Assembly: GCF_025642975.1 (NCBI RefSeq)
Contig: NZ_JANZKJ010000004.1
Location: forward strand, 1 to 64,000
From: Pseudomonas sp. RIT-PI-S
GTDB taxonomy: Bacteria > Pseudomonadota > Gammaproteobacteria > Pseudomonadales > Pseudomonadaceae
Direction: 5' to 3'
DNA length: 64,000 nucleotides
Each line of letters starts with the position of its first letter. Within the stretch, counting starts at the first letter, position 1. The notes beneath the pieces are model-generated. The model was not told the origin of the DNA. It made no database searches and was given only the letters and a program-made list of their open reading frames with translations. Shown here piece after piece: positions 10,523-18,573 of this stretch. Both the position numbers and the translations under genes were made by a program.

Positions 10523-12256
10523 ATGGAACGACGCTGGCTGCTTTTTCTCCTGCTGTGTGGGCTGGCCTCGGGCGTGCGGGCTGAAACGCCGCTGCGCCTG
10601 GAGCGCCTGGAACGTTGCCGCGATCTGCTCGATACCCAGCATCAGGTGTTCTGCCTCAAGGCCAGCGGCTTGTCGAGCGGGCCGGTGCAGGTGTGGCTCG
10701 GCGGCGCGGCCAAAAGCAGCGAGCGAGAGGGCGACCATCTGCGGCTGACCCTGGAAACCGGCAAGGACGCCAGTGGGCCGGTCCGCTTGGAGGAGGGCGG
10801 GCGCAGTAGCAACAGCGTGTGGCTGAGCATGGCCGGCAACCATGTATTGGCGGCCAAGCCCAACGAACTGGCGACCAACGCCGAAGGCCTTAGCACTTAT
10901 TTGAACTTGGTGAGCGTGATCATCGAGGAACGTTACGACGGCCTCGACCAGGCCCGTCAACTGGCGCAGAAGTACGGCGCCAGCGTGGTCGGCGGCATAC
11001 CCGCGCTCAATACCTGGCAGCTGCGCCTGCCAGTGAAGAACCTGATCGAACGCGATGCGCTGCTGCTGCGGTTGGGCCATGAGCTGAGCGTGGACGCGGT
11101 GGTGATCGAGGAGACCGAGGCTGAAGAGGGCGAGCGCGAGGTGCCGGCCGATGACCGCAGCCACGATGAGTGGGCCGCTAACCGCTTTGCCGATGCGGTC
11201 AACTACTATCGGCGGCGGGTGGCGGCCCGTGGCGCGCCGGTCGAGCCCAGCGCGGTGAGAATCGGGGTGATCGAGCGCAACGTGGACTTCGACTCGGCGG
11301 ACTTCGCCGAATACGTTGGCCCCTGCGCGCTGCCCCGCACCTGTTTGTATGCCCGCGATGCTCAGGGCCCTGCCGCGCACGGTTCGACGGTGGCCGCGGT
11401 GTTGCTGGCGCATTGGCAGAAGGGCGGCAATACCGGCTTCTTGCGCGGCCTGGATGGCGTGAGCAAGGGCTTTGAGGTAATCGTGGACCGGGATTCGGAC
11501 GCGGGCATTACCGCCAACGTGGCGGCATCGGTCAACCTGGTGGAAGACGGCGCGCGCATCCTCAACTGGAGCTGGGGCCTGCACCGGGTCGGTACCCAGA
11601 CGGTGCAAGGCGCCGAGGCCGATACCCAGGTGCGTTCCGGCATCGCCATGGCAGGCTATGAAGAATTGCTCGAAGAGTTCTTCCGCTGGCTCAAGGCCAA
11701 ACACCCTGATGTGGTGGTGATCAATTCCGCAGGCAACGCCGCGGCGGCCGCTGGCCAGGATGAATACCGGCTGCCGTCGTCTTTCGTGACCGACCAATTG
11801 CTGGTTGTGGGCGGGCATCAGCGCGGCGAGCAGCCGGAGCTGCCCGTGGACAGCCCCGATTACGCCGTGCGTCGTGAGTCGTCCAACCTCGACCGGCGTG
11901 TGGACATCTCCGCCGCCGCCTGCACCCACGGCGCGGACCCGGGCGCCGAGGGCGAAGGCTCGGTCCATTGCGGGACCTCGTTCGCCACGCCAATGGTAGC
12001 GGGTACCGTAGCCGCGATGCTGTCGATCAACCCCCACCTTACGCCCCGGCAGCTGCGCACGCTGCTGCGGCGCAGCGCCATGCCGATCGGCGCCGAAGAC
12101 GATTTCGAACCGATGGACGGCGAAGACCTGACCGCGCCCATTTTGCCGTCGGAACGCAACTTCGACCTCAACCACCCAGACGTCGGCCGTTCAGCACGCC
12201 TGGACATGCAAAAGGCCTTGGAGTTGACGGTGCAGAGCCGCGATCGGCGGCGGTGA
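10523..12256 (+). CDS. Exported S8 (subtilisin-like) serine protease with Glu in the Asp position
   Basis: A 577-residue protein with a signal peptide (cut near residue 20, VRA-ET). AAGAAGG upstream supports the ATG at 10523 over one 24 bases earlier. Residues about 130-195 resemble a fervidolysin-type propeptide. The S8 catalytic domain follows: IGVIERN at 248-254 where subtilisins have IDTG, His286 (AHGSTVAA), oxyanion Asn405 (NSAGN) and Ser486 (GTSFATPMVAG). The catalytic Asp is therefore replaced by Glu251. Probably periplasmic or secreted; target unknown. It stands alone, convergent with ETF-QO. Confidence 0.8.
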   Translation: MERRWLLFLLLCGLASGVRAETPLRLERLERCRDLLDTQHQVFCLKASGLSSGPVQVWLGGAAKSSEREGDHLRLTLETGKDASGPVRLEEGGRSSNSVWLSMAGNHVLAAKPNELATNAEGLSTYLNLVSVIIEERYDGLDQARQLAQKYGASVVGGIPALNTWQLRLPVKNLIERDALLLRLGHELSVDAVVIEETEAEEGEREVPADDRSHDEWAANRFADAVNYYRRRVAARGAPVEPSAVRIGVIERNVDFDSADFAEYVGPCALPRTCLYARDAQGPAAHGSTVAAVLLAHWQKGGNTGFLRGLDGVSKGFEVIVDRDSDAGITANVAASVNLVEDGARILNWSWGLHRVGTQTVQGAEADTQVRSGIAMAGYEELLEEFFRWLKAKHPDVVVINSAGNAAAAAGQDEYRLPSSFVTDQLLVVGGHQRGEQPELPVDSPDYAVRRESSNLDRRVDISAAACTHGADPGAEGEGSVHCGTSFATPMVAGTVAAMLSINPHLTPRQLRTLLRRSAMPIGAEDDFEPMDGEDLTAPILPSERNFDLNHPDVGRSARLDMQKALELTVQSRDRRR

Positions 12257-12302
12257 AGGATTCCCGGGGTTCCAGGCTAGCGTCATGCGGTCAGTTGGAG
12301 GA

Positions 12303-12347
12303 GCGGGCAAAGCCCGCGAGCCAGCGGTAGCGGAAGGGGCGCTGGCT
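12303..12347. other. Hairpins between convergent protease and ETF-QO genes
   Basis: GCGGGC-AAA-GCCCGC (12303-12317) is followed by AGCCAGCG-N13-CGCTGGCT (12319-12347). No T-run follows either stem, but as the only structured DNA between two convergent genes they probably act as a bidirectional transcript end or a REP relic. Confidence 0.5.
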
Positions 12348-12370
12348 GGCGGCAGCGCCCGTCCTGTCCA

Positions 12371-14026
12371 TCACATATTGGGATACGTCGGCCCGCCCGA
12401 GCCTTCCGGTGCCACCCAGGTGATGTTCTGGGCGGGGTCCTTGATGTCGCAGGTCTTGCAATGCACACAGTTCTGCGCGTTGATCTGGAAGCGCTTTTCG
12501 CCGTCTTCCTTGGTCACCACTTCATATACCCCGGCCGGGCAGTAGCGCTGTGCCGGCTCGTCATAGAGCGGCAGGTTCTTGGCGATCGGAATGCTTGGGT
12601 CGGCCAGCTTGAGATGGCACGGCTGCTCTTCTTCATGGTTGGTCCCGGAGAGGAACACCGAGCTCAGCTTGTCGAAGCTCAGCTTGCCATCGGGCTTGGG
12701 ATAATCGATTTTCTTCGAGTCTGCCGCCAGCTTGAGGCAAGCGTAGTCCGGCTTGTTGTCACGCAGGGTGAAGGGCAGCTTGCCGCCGAAGATGTTCTGG
12801 TCGATGAAGTTGAAAGCACCGCCCTTGACCGCGCCGAACTTGTGAATGGCAGCGCCGAAGTTACGGCTGGTGAACAGCTCGTCGTATACCCAGCTGGCCT
12901 TGAAGCTTTCCGGGTAGCTGGTAAGCACATCGCCGCCTTCGCTACCGGCGAGCAGGCGCTCGACCGCCGCGTCCGCTGCCAGCATGCCGGATTTCATCGC
13001 GGTATGGCTGCCCTTGATCTTGGCGAAGTTCAGCGTGCCCAGGTCGCAGCCGATCAGCGCGCCGCCAGCGAACACCATCTTGGGCAGCGAGTTCAGCCCG
13101 CCCTTGCAGATCGCTCGGGCACCGTAGGACACACGTTTGCCGCCTTCGAGGTATTGCTTGACCACCGGATGGTGCTTGTAGCGCTGGAACTCGTCGAAAG
13201 GCGACAGGTACGGGTTGCTGTAGGAGAGGTCGACGATCAGGCCCACCACGACCTGGTTGTTCTCCAGGTGATAGAGGAAGGAGCCGCCTGGGTTGGCATC
13301 GTCCAGCGGCCAGCCAGCGGTGTGCACCACCAGGCCCTGCTCATGACGGGCGGGGTCGATATCCCAGATCTCCTTCAGGCCGATGGCGTAATGCTGCGCG
13401 TCGGCGTCACTGTCCAGGTTGTAGCGCTTGATCAGCTGTTTGCCGATGTGACCGCGGCAGCCTTCGGCGAAGAGGGTGTACTTGCCGCGCAGCTCCATGC
13501 CAGGGGTGAACATGCCTTCCTTGGGATGGCCTTCACGGTCCACGCCCATGTCGCCGGTGAGGATGCCGCGAACCACGCCCTGTTCGTCGATGAGCGCTTC
13601 CTGGGCGGCGAAGCCTGGGTACACCTCCACGCCGAGGTTTTCTGCCTGTTGGCCAAGCCAGCGGCAGAGGTTGCCCAGGGAAATGATGTAGTTGCCATGG
13701 TTGTGCATGGTCTTGGGCACGAAAGCGTCGGGAATCTTGCGCGCGCCCTCGGCGTCTTTGAGCAGGTAGATGTCATCGCGCTTGACCGGGGTGTTCAGCG
13801 GCGCGCCGAGCTCCCGCCAGTTCGGGAAGAGCTCATTGAGCGCGCGCGGTTCGAACACCGCGCCGGAGAGAATGTGGGCGCCGACCTCGGAGCCTTTTTC
13901 TACCACGCAGACGCTGATTTCCTTACCGGCTTCGGCGGCCTTCTGCTTGATACGGCAGGCAGCGGACAGGCCCGCGGGGCCAGCCCCGACGATGACCACG
14001 TCGAATTCCATGTATTCGCGTTCCAC
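12371..14026 (-). CDS. Electron transfer flavoprotein-ubiquinone oxidoreductase
   Basis: A 551-residue inner-membrane-associated FAD/4Fe-4S protein that passes electrons from reduced ETF to ubiquinone, linking acyl-CoA and amino-acid dehydrogenases to respiration. The FAD fold is at the N-terminus ([16 protein letters not shown]). The cluster cysteines are C-terminal (CPAGVYEVV then CVHCKTCDIKDP), and the protein ends in GSGGPTYPNM as its relatives do. The GTG start at 14026 is chosen because AGGAGAG lies just upstream; an internal ATG at 14011 has no such site. Divergent from etfBA, its electron donor. Confidence 0.95.
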   Translation of the reverse strand: MEREYMEFDVVIVGAGPAGLSAACRIKQKAAEAGKEISVCVVEKGSEVGAHILSGAVFEPRALNELFPNWRELGAPLNTPVKRDDIYLLKDAEGARKIPDAFVPKTMHNHGNYIISLGNLCRWLGQQAENLGVEVYPGFAAQEALIDEQGVVRGILTGDMGVDREGHPKEGMFTPGMELRGKYTLFAEGCRGHIGKQLIKRYNLDSDADAQHYAIGLKEIWDIDPARHEQGLVVHTAGWPLDDANPGGSFLYHLENNQVVVGLIVDLSYSNPYLSPFDEFQRYKHHPVVKQYLEGGKRVSYGARAICKGGLNSLPKMVFAGGALIGCDLGTLNFAKIKGSHTAMKSGMLAADAAVERLLAGSEGGDVLTSYPESFKASWVYDELFTSRNFGAAIHKFGAVKGGAFNFIDQNIFGGKLPFTLRDNKPDYACLKLAADSKKIDYPKPDGKLSFDKLSSVFLSGTNHEEEQPCHLKLADPSIPIAKNLPLYDEPAQRYCPAGVYEVVTKEDGEKRFQINAQNCVHCKTCDIKDPAQNITWVAPEGSGGPTYPNM

Positions 14027-14188
14027 AGGTTCTCTCCTAACACAGGCAAGTACGGTTTTTTTCTAATAAGGGCAGGACGGCACGTTGGCCAGGCCTGTAG
14101 CGATCGCACGGTTTGCACTACACGGCGGGCGACACAAGCGCTCGCCGCTGGTGGCGCATTATATCTACACCATGCGGGTGGTCCAAAT

Positions 14189-14202
14189 CAAACGTTTGTT
14201 TG
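14189..14202. promoter_or_regulatory. PsrA-type operator
   Basis: CAAAC-GTTT-GTTTG fits the PsrA consensus recalled from the literature, (G/C)AAAC-N2-4-GTTT(G/C). PsrA is a fatty-acid-sensing TetR regulator of beta-oxidation genes in Pseudomonas. The site lies between ETF-QO and etfBA, whose products serve beta-oxidation. Confidence 0.6.
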
Positions 14203-14262
14203 AATTCTCCGTGGCCCCATAAAATCGCCGCGGCGCCCCGCGTGACTGGCCAGTTCCGCGTA

Positions 14263-14288
14263 TTGACCGGGTTTTGCTATACGGTCAA
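14263..14288. promoter_or_regulatory. Inverted repeat upstream of etfB
   Basis: TTGACCG-N12-CGGTCAA is a perfect 7-base inverted repeat 260 bases before etfB. It may be a regulator site or include a -35 box; no well-spaced -10 was found. Confidence 0.4.
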
Positions 14289-14547
14289 GATACGGGCGGT
14301 TTCAAGCCAGCTGTCGCCCGCGATGGCTGGCTTCGCGCTGTGTGACGGCTTCCGGGCCCAAGGCTTTGGGACGGGCGATCCGCAGTGGCCTGCTACGCTG
14401 CTGGTCAGTGCCTGCGAGAGGCGCCACCGGTCAGCTTGCGGGTTTCGGCTGTCGCGGCAATGCCGCCGCCGGACTGCGGGCCGTGCCAAGAGCGATCGCA
14501 TGGCCTGCCCTGCGACATTTTATTCACCGGAGAGTAACGAGGAATCC

Positions 14548-15297
14548 ATGAAGGTTCTTGTAGCTGTCAAACGAGTGGTCGATTACAACGTCAAGGTCCG
14601 CGTGAAAGCGGACAACTCCGGGGTCGATCTTGCCAACGTCAAGATGTCCATGAACCCCTTCTGCGAGATCGCCGTGGAAGAGGCCGTACGCCTGAAGGAA
14701 AAAGGGGTTGCCACTGAAGTCGTCGTGGTCACCGTGGGCCCGGCCACCGCTCAGGAACAACTGCGTACTGCCCTGGCACTGGGCGCCGATCGCGCCGTGC
14801 TGGTAGACACCGCCGAAGAGCTGGGCTCGCTGGCGATCGCCAAAGCCCTCAAGGCCGTGGTCGATAAAGAGCAGCCGCAGCTGGTCATCCTTGGCAAGCA
14901 GGCCATCGACAGCGATAACAACCAGACCGGCCAGATGCTCGCCGCGCTGACCGGTTACGCCCAGGGGACCTTCGCCTCCAAGGTCGAGCTGGCCGGTGAC
15001 AAGGTCAACGTCACCCGCGAGATCGACGGCGGCCTGCAAACCGTCGCGCTCAACCTGCCGGCGATCGTTACCACCGACCTGCGCCTCAACGAGCCGCGCT
15101 ACGCGTCGCTGCCCAACATCATGAAGGCCAAGAAGAAGCCGCTGGAGACCCTCACTCCCGAGGCCCTGGGCGTGTCGACGACCTCCACCAACAAGACCGT
15201 CAAGGTCGAAGCGCCGGCGACCCGCAGCGCTGGGGTCAAGGTCAAGTCGGTAGCCGAACTGGTCGAAAAACTGAAGAACGAGGCGAAGGTAATCTAA
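14548..15297 (+). CDS. etfB: Electron transfer flavoprotein beta subunit
   Basis: A 249-residue AMP-binding subunit of the cytoplasmic ETF heterodimer, which collects electrons from acyl-CoA and other dehydrogenases. The start [20 protein letters not shown] and the recognition-loop segment [17 protein letters not shown] (about 190-206) are family hallmarks, and the length is canonical. ACGAGGA precedes the ATG. The stop codon TAA directly abuts the etfA ATG, giving coupled 1:1 expression. Confidence 0.97.
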   Translation: MKVLVAVKRVVDYNVKVRVKADNSGVDLANVKMSMNPFCEIAVEEAVRLKEKGVATEVVVVTVGPATAQEQLRTALALGADRAVLVDTAEELGSLAIAKALKAVVDKEQPQLVILGKQAIDSDNNQTGQMLAALTGYAQGTFASKVELAGDKVNVTREIDGGLQTVALNLPAIVTTDLRLNEPRYASLPNIMKAKKKPLETLTPEALGVSTTSTNKTVKVEAPATRSAGVKVKSVAELVEKLKNEAKVI

Positions 15298-16227
15298 ATG
15301 GCTATCCTGGTTATCGCTGAACACGAAAACGGCGCACTGGCTGGCGCCACTCTTAATACCGTCGCCGCGGCTCAGAAAATCGGTGGCGATGTCCACGTAC
15401 TGGTGGCCGGGCAGGGCGCTGGCGCCGTGGCCGAAGCCGCCGCGAAAGTTACCGGCGTGGCCAAGGTGCTGGTTGCCGATAACGCGGCCTACGCGCACCA
15501 GCTACCGGAGAACGTTGCTCCGTTGATCGTTTCCCTGGCCTCGGGCTATAGCCACGTGCTGGCGCCCGCCACCACCAACGGCAAGAACTTCCTGCCACGC
15601 GTGGCCGCCCAGCTGGACGTCGATCAGATCTCTGAAATCATCGCCGTTGAAAGCGCAGATACCTTCAAGCGCCCGATCTACGCCGGCAACGCCATCGCGA
15701 CCGTGCAATCGAGCGCAGCCGTGAAGGTTATCACCGTGCGTACCACCGGTTTTGATCCGGTTGCCGCCGAGGGCGGTTCGGCCGCCATCGAGAACGTGGC
15801 CGAGGTCAAGGACGCGGGCCTCTCGGCTTTCGTCAGCGAAGAACTGGCCAAGTCTGACCGGCCTGAGCTGACTGCTGCCAAGATCGTCGTATCCGGCGGC
15901 CGCGGCATGCAGAACGGCGACAACTTCAAGCACTTGTACGCCTTGGCCGACAAGCTCGGTGCTGCCGTCGGTGCCTCGCGCGCCGCGGTCGACGCAGGCT
16001 TCGTGCCCAACGACATGCAGGTCGGCCAGACCGGCAAGATCGTCGCGCCGCAGCTGTACATTGCCGTCGGTATCTCCGGTGCGATCCAGCACCTGGCCGG
16101 CATGAAGGATTCGAAAGTCATCGTCGCCATCAACAAGGACGAAGAGGCTCCGATCTTCCAGGTAGCCGATTACGGCCTGGTGGGTGATCTGTTCGAAATC
16201 ATTCCAGAATTCGAAAAACTGGTTTGA
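15298..16227 (+). CDS. etfA: Electron transfer flavoprotein alpha subunit
   Basis: A 309-residue FAD-binding subunit. The C-terminal FAD domain shows [48 protein letters not shown] (split over about 225-270) and [20 protein letters not shown]. It follows etfB without a gap and ends at a strong terminator, so etfBA is a two-gene unit. Works with ETF-QO encoded divergently upstream. Confidence 0.97.
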   Translation: MAILVIAEHENGALAGATLNTVAAAQKIGGDVHVLVAGQGAGAVAEAAAKVTGVAKVLVADNAAYAHQLPENVAPLIVSLASGYSHVLAPATTNGKNFLPRVAAQLDVDQISEIIAVESADTFKRPIYAGNAIATVQSSAAVKVITVRTTGFDPVAAEGGSAAIENVAEVKDAGLSAFVSEELAKSDRPELTAAKIVVSGGRGMQNGDNFKHLYALADKLGAAVGASRAAVDAGFVPNDMQVGQTGKIVAPQLYIAVGISGAIQHLAGMKDSKVIVAINKDEEAPIFQVADYGLVGDLFEIIPEFEKLV

Positions 16228-16248
16228 TCCCACGCTGTCGCAGTCATG

Positions 16249-16277
16249 AGCCCGGGCTATTGCCCGGGCTTTTTTTT
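16249..16277 (+). terminator. Rho-independent terminator of etfBA
   Basis: AGCCCGGGC, a TATT loop and GCCCGGGCT form a 9-base-pair stem (16249-16270) followed by a run of eight T. Confidence 0.93.
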
Positions 16278-16355
16278 GCCGCGGCTGCCGCGTAGCCACC
16301 CCAGGCTTGCGTCTGTACACTCGGCGGCAGTCCAACCCTGGAGCCTGGTCTGAAC

Positions 16356-17174
16356 ATGTTTTCTGTGTCGCGCTGGTTCGTATGCCTTGCATTATTGCCC
16401 TCGCTCGGCTGGGCAGCAGGCAGCTGTGAGCGCCTGGTGGCGACCGCCAGCCCGGACGCACCGCCCTACGCCTGGCGCGACCCGGCCGACCCCGGCAGAT
16501 TGATTGGCGCCAGCGTGGACGTGCTGCACGAAGTCGCCACCCAGCTTGGCCTCAAGATCAGCGTGGTGTATGCCGGCCGCCGCTCCCAGGCCATGGACGA
16601 AGTGCGCACCGGCCGCATGGATATCCTGGCCGATGCAGTGTTGAGCACGGCCGACCTGGAACACTTCGATTACATATACCCTCCGTTGGCGTTCAATGAT
16701 TATCTCGTCTGGTCCCGGCAGGGCGCTTCGATGAGCGTCGGCACTCTGGCCGACCTAGCGGGGCATCCCGGCCTGATCTCGGCAAAAGCTCGGTTGAGCC
16801 CTGGTTTCAGCAACTTTGCCACCACCCACCTGGACCTACACCCGGCGGAGAACCTCACCCGGACCCTTCAGCAACTGATGCTCGGCCAGGCCGAATACGC
16901 TATCGCGCCCCGTTATGCCGGCGCGGCGGCCGTGGCGGCATTGGGCCTGACAGGTCAGTTGATCCCCCATGAGCTGGCAGTGGATCGCCCCGGCATTCAC
17001 CTGGCACTCGCTCAAGACTCAGCCTGTAACGATGGCTGGCTGCGCGGACAGCTCTCAAAAAAAATGACAGAATTGGCCGCCTCCGGCGGGATCCAGGCGA
17101 TCCTGCAGCGCAATGCCGAGCGCTGGAAGCTCCAGCAGCAGGCTGCCGCCGGCGCCGGAGCGGTCAAACCATAG
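16356..17174 (+). CDS. Periplasmic solute-binding protein (SBP_bac_3-like)
   Basis: A 272-residue protein with a signal peptide ending near LGWAAG (about 21). The mature part reads like the type II periplasmic amino-acid-binding fold: ASPDAPPYAWRDP, GASVDVLHEVATQLGLK and GRRSQAMDEVRTGRMDILADAVLS. No ABC permease or ATPase genes are adjacent, so it is either an orphan receptor or a transporter subunit encoded elsewhere. It is followed by two envelope genes with only 10 bases between, so all three are likely cotranscribed. Ligand unknown. Confidence 0.75.
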   Translation: MFSVSRWFVCLALLPSLGWAAGSCERLVATASPDAPPYAWRDPADPGRLIGASVDVLHEVATQLGLKISVVYAGRRSQAMDEVRTGRMDILADAVLSTADLEHFDYIYPPLAFNDYLVWSRQGASMSVGTLADLAGHPGLISAKARLSPGFSNFATTHLDLHPAENLTRTLQQLMLGQAEYAIAPRYAGAAAVAALGLTGQLIPHELAVDRPGIHLALAQDSACNDGWLRGQLSKKMTELAASGGIQAILQRNAERWKLQQQAAAGAGAVKP

Positions 17175-17184
17175 GAAACACTGC

Positions 17185-17535
17185 GTGAATAAACGATTTA
17201 TCTTCGCCGGCGCTTTGCTGGCCCTGTCTGGCTGCGCCACTGCTCCCGCCCCCGACGAACAGCTGCGGCTGACCGAGCAGGCGATCGAGCAAGCCCGAGC
17301 GGTAGGCGCGGCCGATGACAGCGAGCCCCTGGCTGGCGCGCTGAGCAAGACGGTGCAAGCCAGGGCAGACATCGCCGGCCACCACAATAAGGCAGCCCGC
17401 ATGGCGCTGGAGCAGGCGGAGCTGGACGCTCGGCTGGCTGAAGCCAACGAGTTGACCCGCAAGAGCCGCGAGCAGTTGGCCCAGGTCAATGCACGCATCC
17501 AGCGGTTGCACAAACAGCTGGGGGACGTGCAATGA
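17185..17535 (+). CDS. DUF4398-type lipoprotein
   Basis: A 116-residue predicted lipoprotein. The GTG start at 17185 (after AGGAAAC) gives a short signal peptide with lipobox LALSGC; upstream in-frame starts would lie inside the preceding gene. The mature part is an Ala/Gln/Glu-rich helical protein (TEQAIEQARAVGA, AARMALEQAELDARLAEANEL) as in DUF4398 envelope proteins. Its stop overlaps the OmpA-type gene in ATGA, a pairing common in Pseudomonas. Probably tethers or supports that partner at the outer membrane; precise role unknown. Confidence 0.72.
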   Translation: MNKRFIFAGALLALSGCATAPAPDEQLRLTEQAIEQARAVGAADDSEPLAGALSKTVQARADIAGHHNKAARMALEQAELDARLAEANELTRKSREQLAQVNARIQRLHKQLGDVQ

Positions 17536-18347
17536 CCCGGCTGCGCCAAACCGTGAGCCCCTTGCTGGCGGGATGCCTGGCCCTTGGCCTGGCAGGCTGC
17601 GCTACCCATGCCGCCGACGACGCGCTGGCGCAGGCCTCGAGCCACTTCCAGGGCGTGCGGGACAACACTGAAGTCCTGCGTTATGCGCCCAAGGACGTGA
17701 TCCGCGCGGGGGAATCGCTGGCCCGCGCTGAACGGCTGTCCGGCTACTGGGGGGCGAACGATGATGTGCGTCACTACGCGTACCTCAGCAGCCGCTACAG
17801 CGAGATAGCGCTCGCCCATAGCGAAGCTGCCGCCAATCAGGACAAGCTGCAAAAGCAGCAGCTCGAGCGCGAGCGCTTGCAGCTGGCATTGCGTGAATCG
17901 AAGCTGCTGAGTGTGCAGCGCCAAGGGCAATGGTTGGAGGACCAGTTGCTTGCGCTGGCCACGACCGATGCGGACCGCGGCCTGGTGCTGACCCTCGGCG
18001 ATGTACTGTTCGACACGGGAGAAGCGGACCTCAAGCCTTCGGCCAACCGCACCCTGCTCAAGCTGGTGCAGTTTCTGCAAGTGAACCCAAAGCGCGTCAT
18101 TCGCATCGAGGGGTATACCGACAGCACGGGGGCGGCGGAGGAAAACCTCAAGCTTTCCAGGGATCGTGCGCAGGCGGTGGCGGACATGCTGGTCGACCTG
18201 GGCATCGAAGAGAAGCGCATCGAAGTCGAAGGCTATGGCGACCAGTATCCAGTGGAAGCCAATGCAACGGAGCGGGGCAGGGCCCTGAACCGCCGCGTCG
18301 AAATCGTGATCTCCGACCGTCAGGGCGCTCTCGGGCAGAAGCGCTGA
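17532..18347 (+). CDS. OmpA-family peptidoglycan-associated lipoprotein
   Basis: A 271-residue protein with lipobox LGLAGC near residue 23, a DUF4398-like helical region (about 30-130), and an OmpA C-terminal domain (about 150-262). That domain shows GDVLFDTGEADLKP, IRIEGYTDSTG and the peptidoglycan-binding NLKLSRDRAQAVADML, ending RALNRRVEIVI. Likely an outer-membrane lipoprotein that grips the cell wall. Translationally coupled to the DUF4398 lipoprotein by a 4-base overlap. Confidence 0.85.
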   Translation: MTRLRQTVSPLLAGCLALGLAGCATHAADDALAQASSHFQGVRDNTEVLRYAPKDVIRAGESLARAERLSGYWGANDDVRHYAYLSSRYSEIALAHSEAAANQDKLQKQQLERERLQLALRESKLLSVQRQGQWLEDQLLALATTDADRGLVLTLGDVLFDTGEADLKPSANRTLLKLVQFLQVNPKRVIRIEGYTDSTGAAEENLKLSRDRAQAVADMLVDLGIEEKRIEVEGYGDQYPVEANATERGRALNRRVEIVISDRQGALGQKR

Positions 18348-18525
18348 GGCCTGCACTGCTTCCAAAGATCGGCGTGCCCGGTTAGGCGTTGCCAATTTGC
18401 TTGCGAAGCGGCATGGCTGCCGCAACCTGAGCGTTGTGGCAGCGTCGCGGGCCGCCCCGCTACAAGTAGTGGCCCGGGCGCTCGCGCTGGATGCCCGCTG
18501 GCGTTATTCTTTGCGGGCGAGGGGA

Positions 18526-18554
18526 ACTGTTCCCGTACAGTTCCATACTGTTCC
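18526..18554. promoter_or_regulatory. Helically phased repeats upstream of the MocR gene
   Basis: ACTGTTCC (18526-18533), ACAGTTCC (18537-18544) and ACTGTTCC (18547-18554) repeat every 10-11 bases on one face of the helix, 20-48 bases before the start codon. GntR/MocR regulators often bind such repeats at their own promoter, so autoregulation is likely. Confidence 0.5.
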
Positions 18555-18573
18555 AGTGCCGAAGACCTGCGCC

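Larger units (their letters stand above)
14027..14547. other. 521-base divergent regulatory region between ETF-QO and etfBA
   Basis: No convincing gene is seen; a longer in-frame extension upstream of etfB lacks coding character and the etfB start is fixed by its ribosome-binding site. The region holds a PsrA-type palindrome (14189-14202) and a second inverted repeat (14263-14288), listed separately. The remainder is GC-rich with no further structure that I can support. Confidence 0.6.

Noticed and set aside
10358..12175. 605-codon open frame antisense to the protease
   Set aside because: No recognisable motif; the plus-strand protease has a full S8 motif set.
12461..14203. 580-codon open frame antisense to ETF-QO
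   Set aside because: ETF-QO is unambiguous, and the opposite frame shows no family pattern.
14113..14547. N-terminal extension of etfB by 145 codons
   Set aside because: The ATG at 14548 has a good ribosome-binding site and gives the exact family length; the extension runs through regulatory palindromes.
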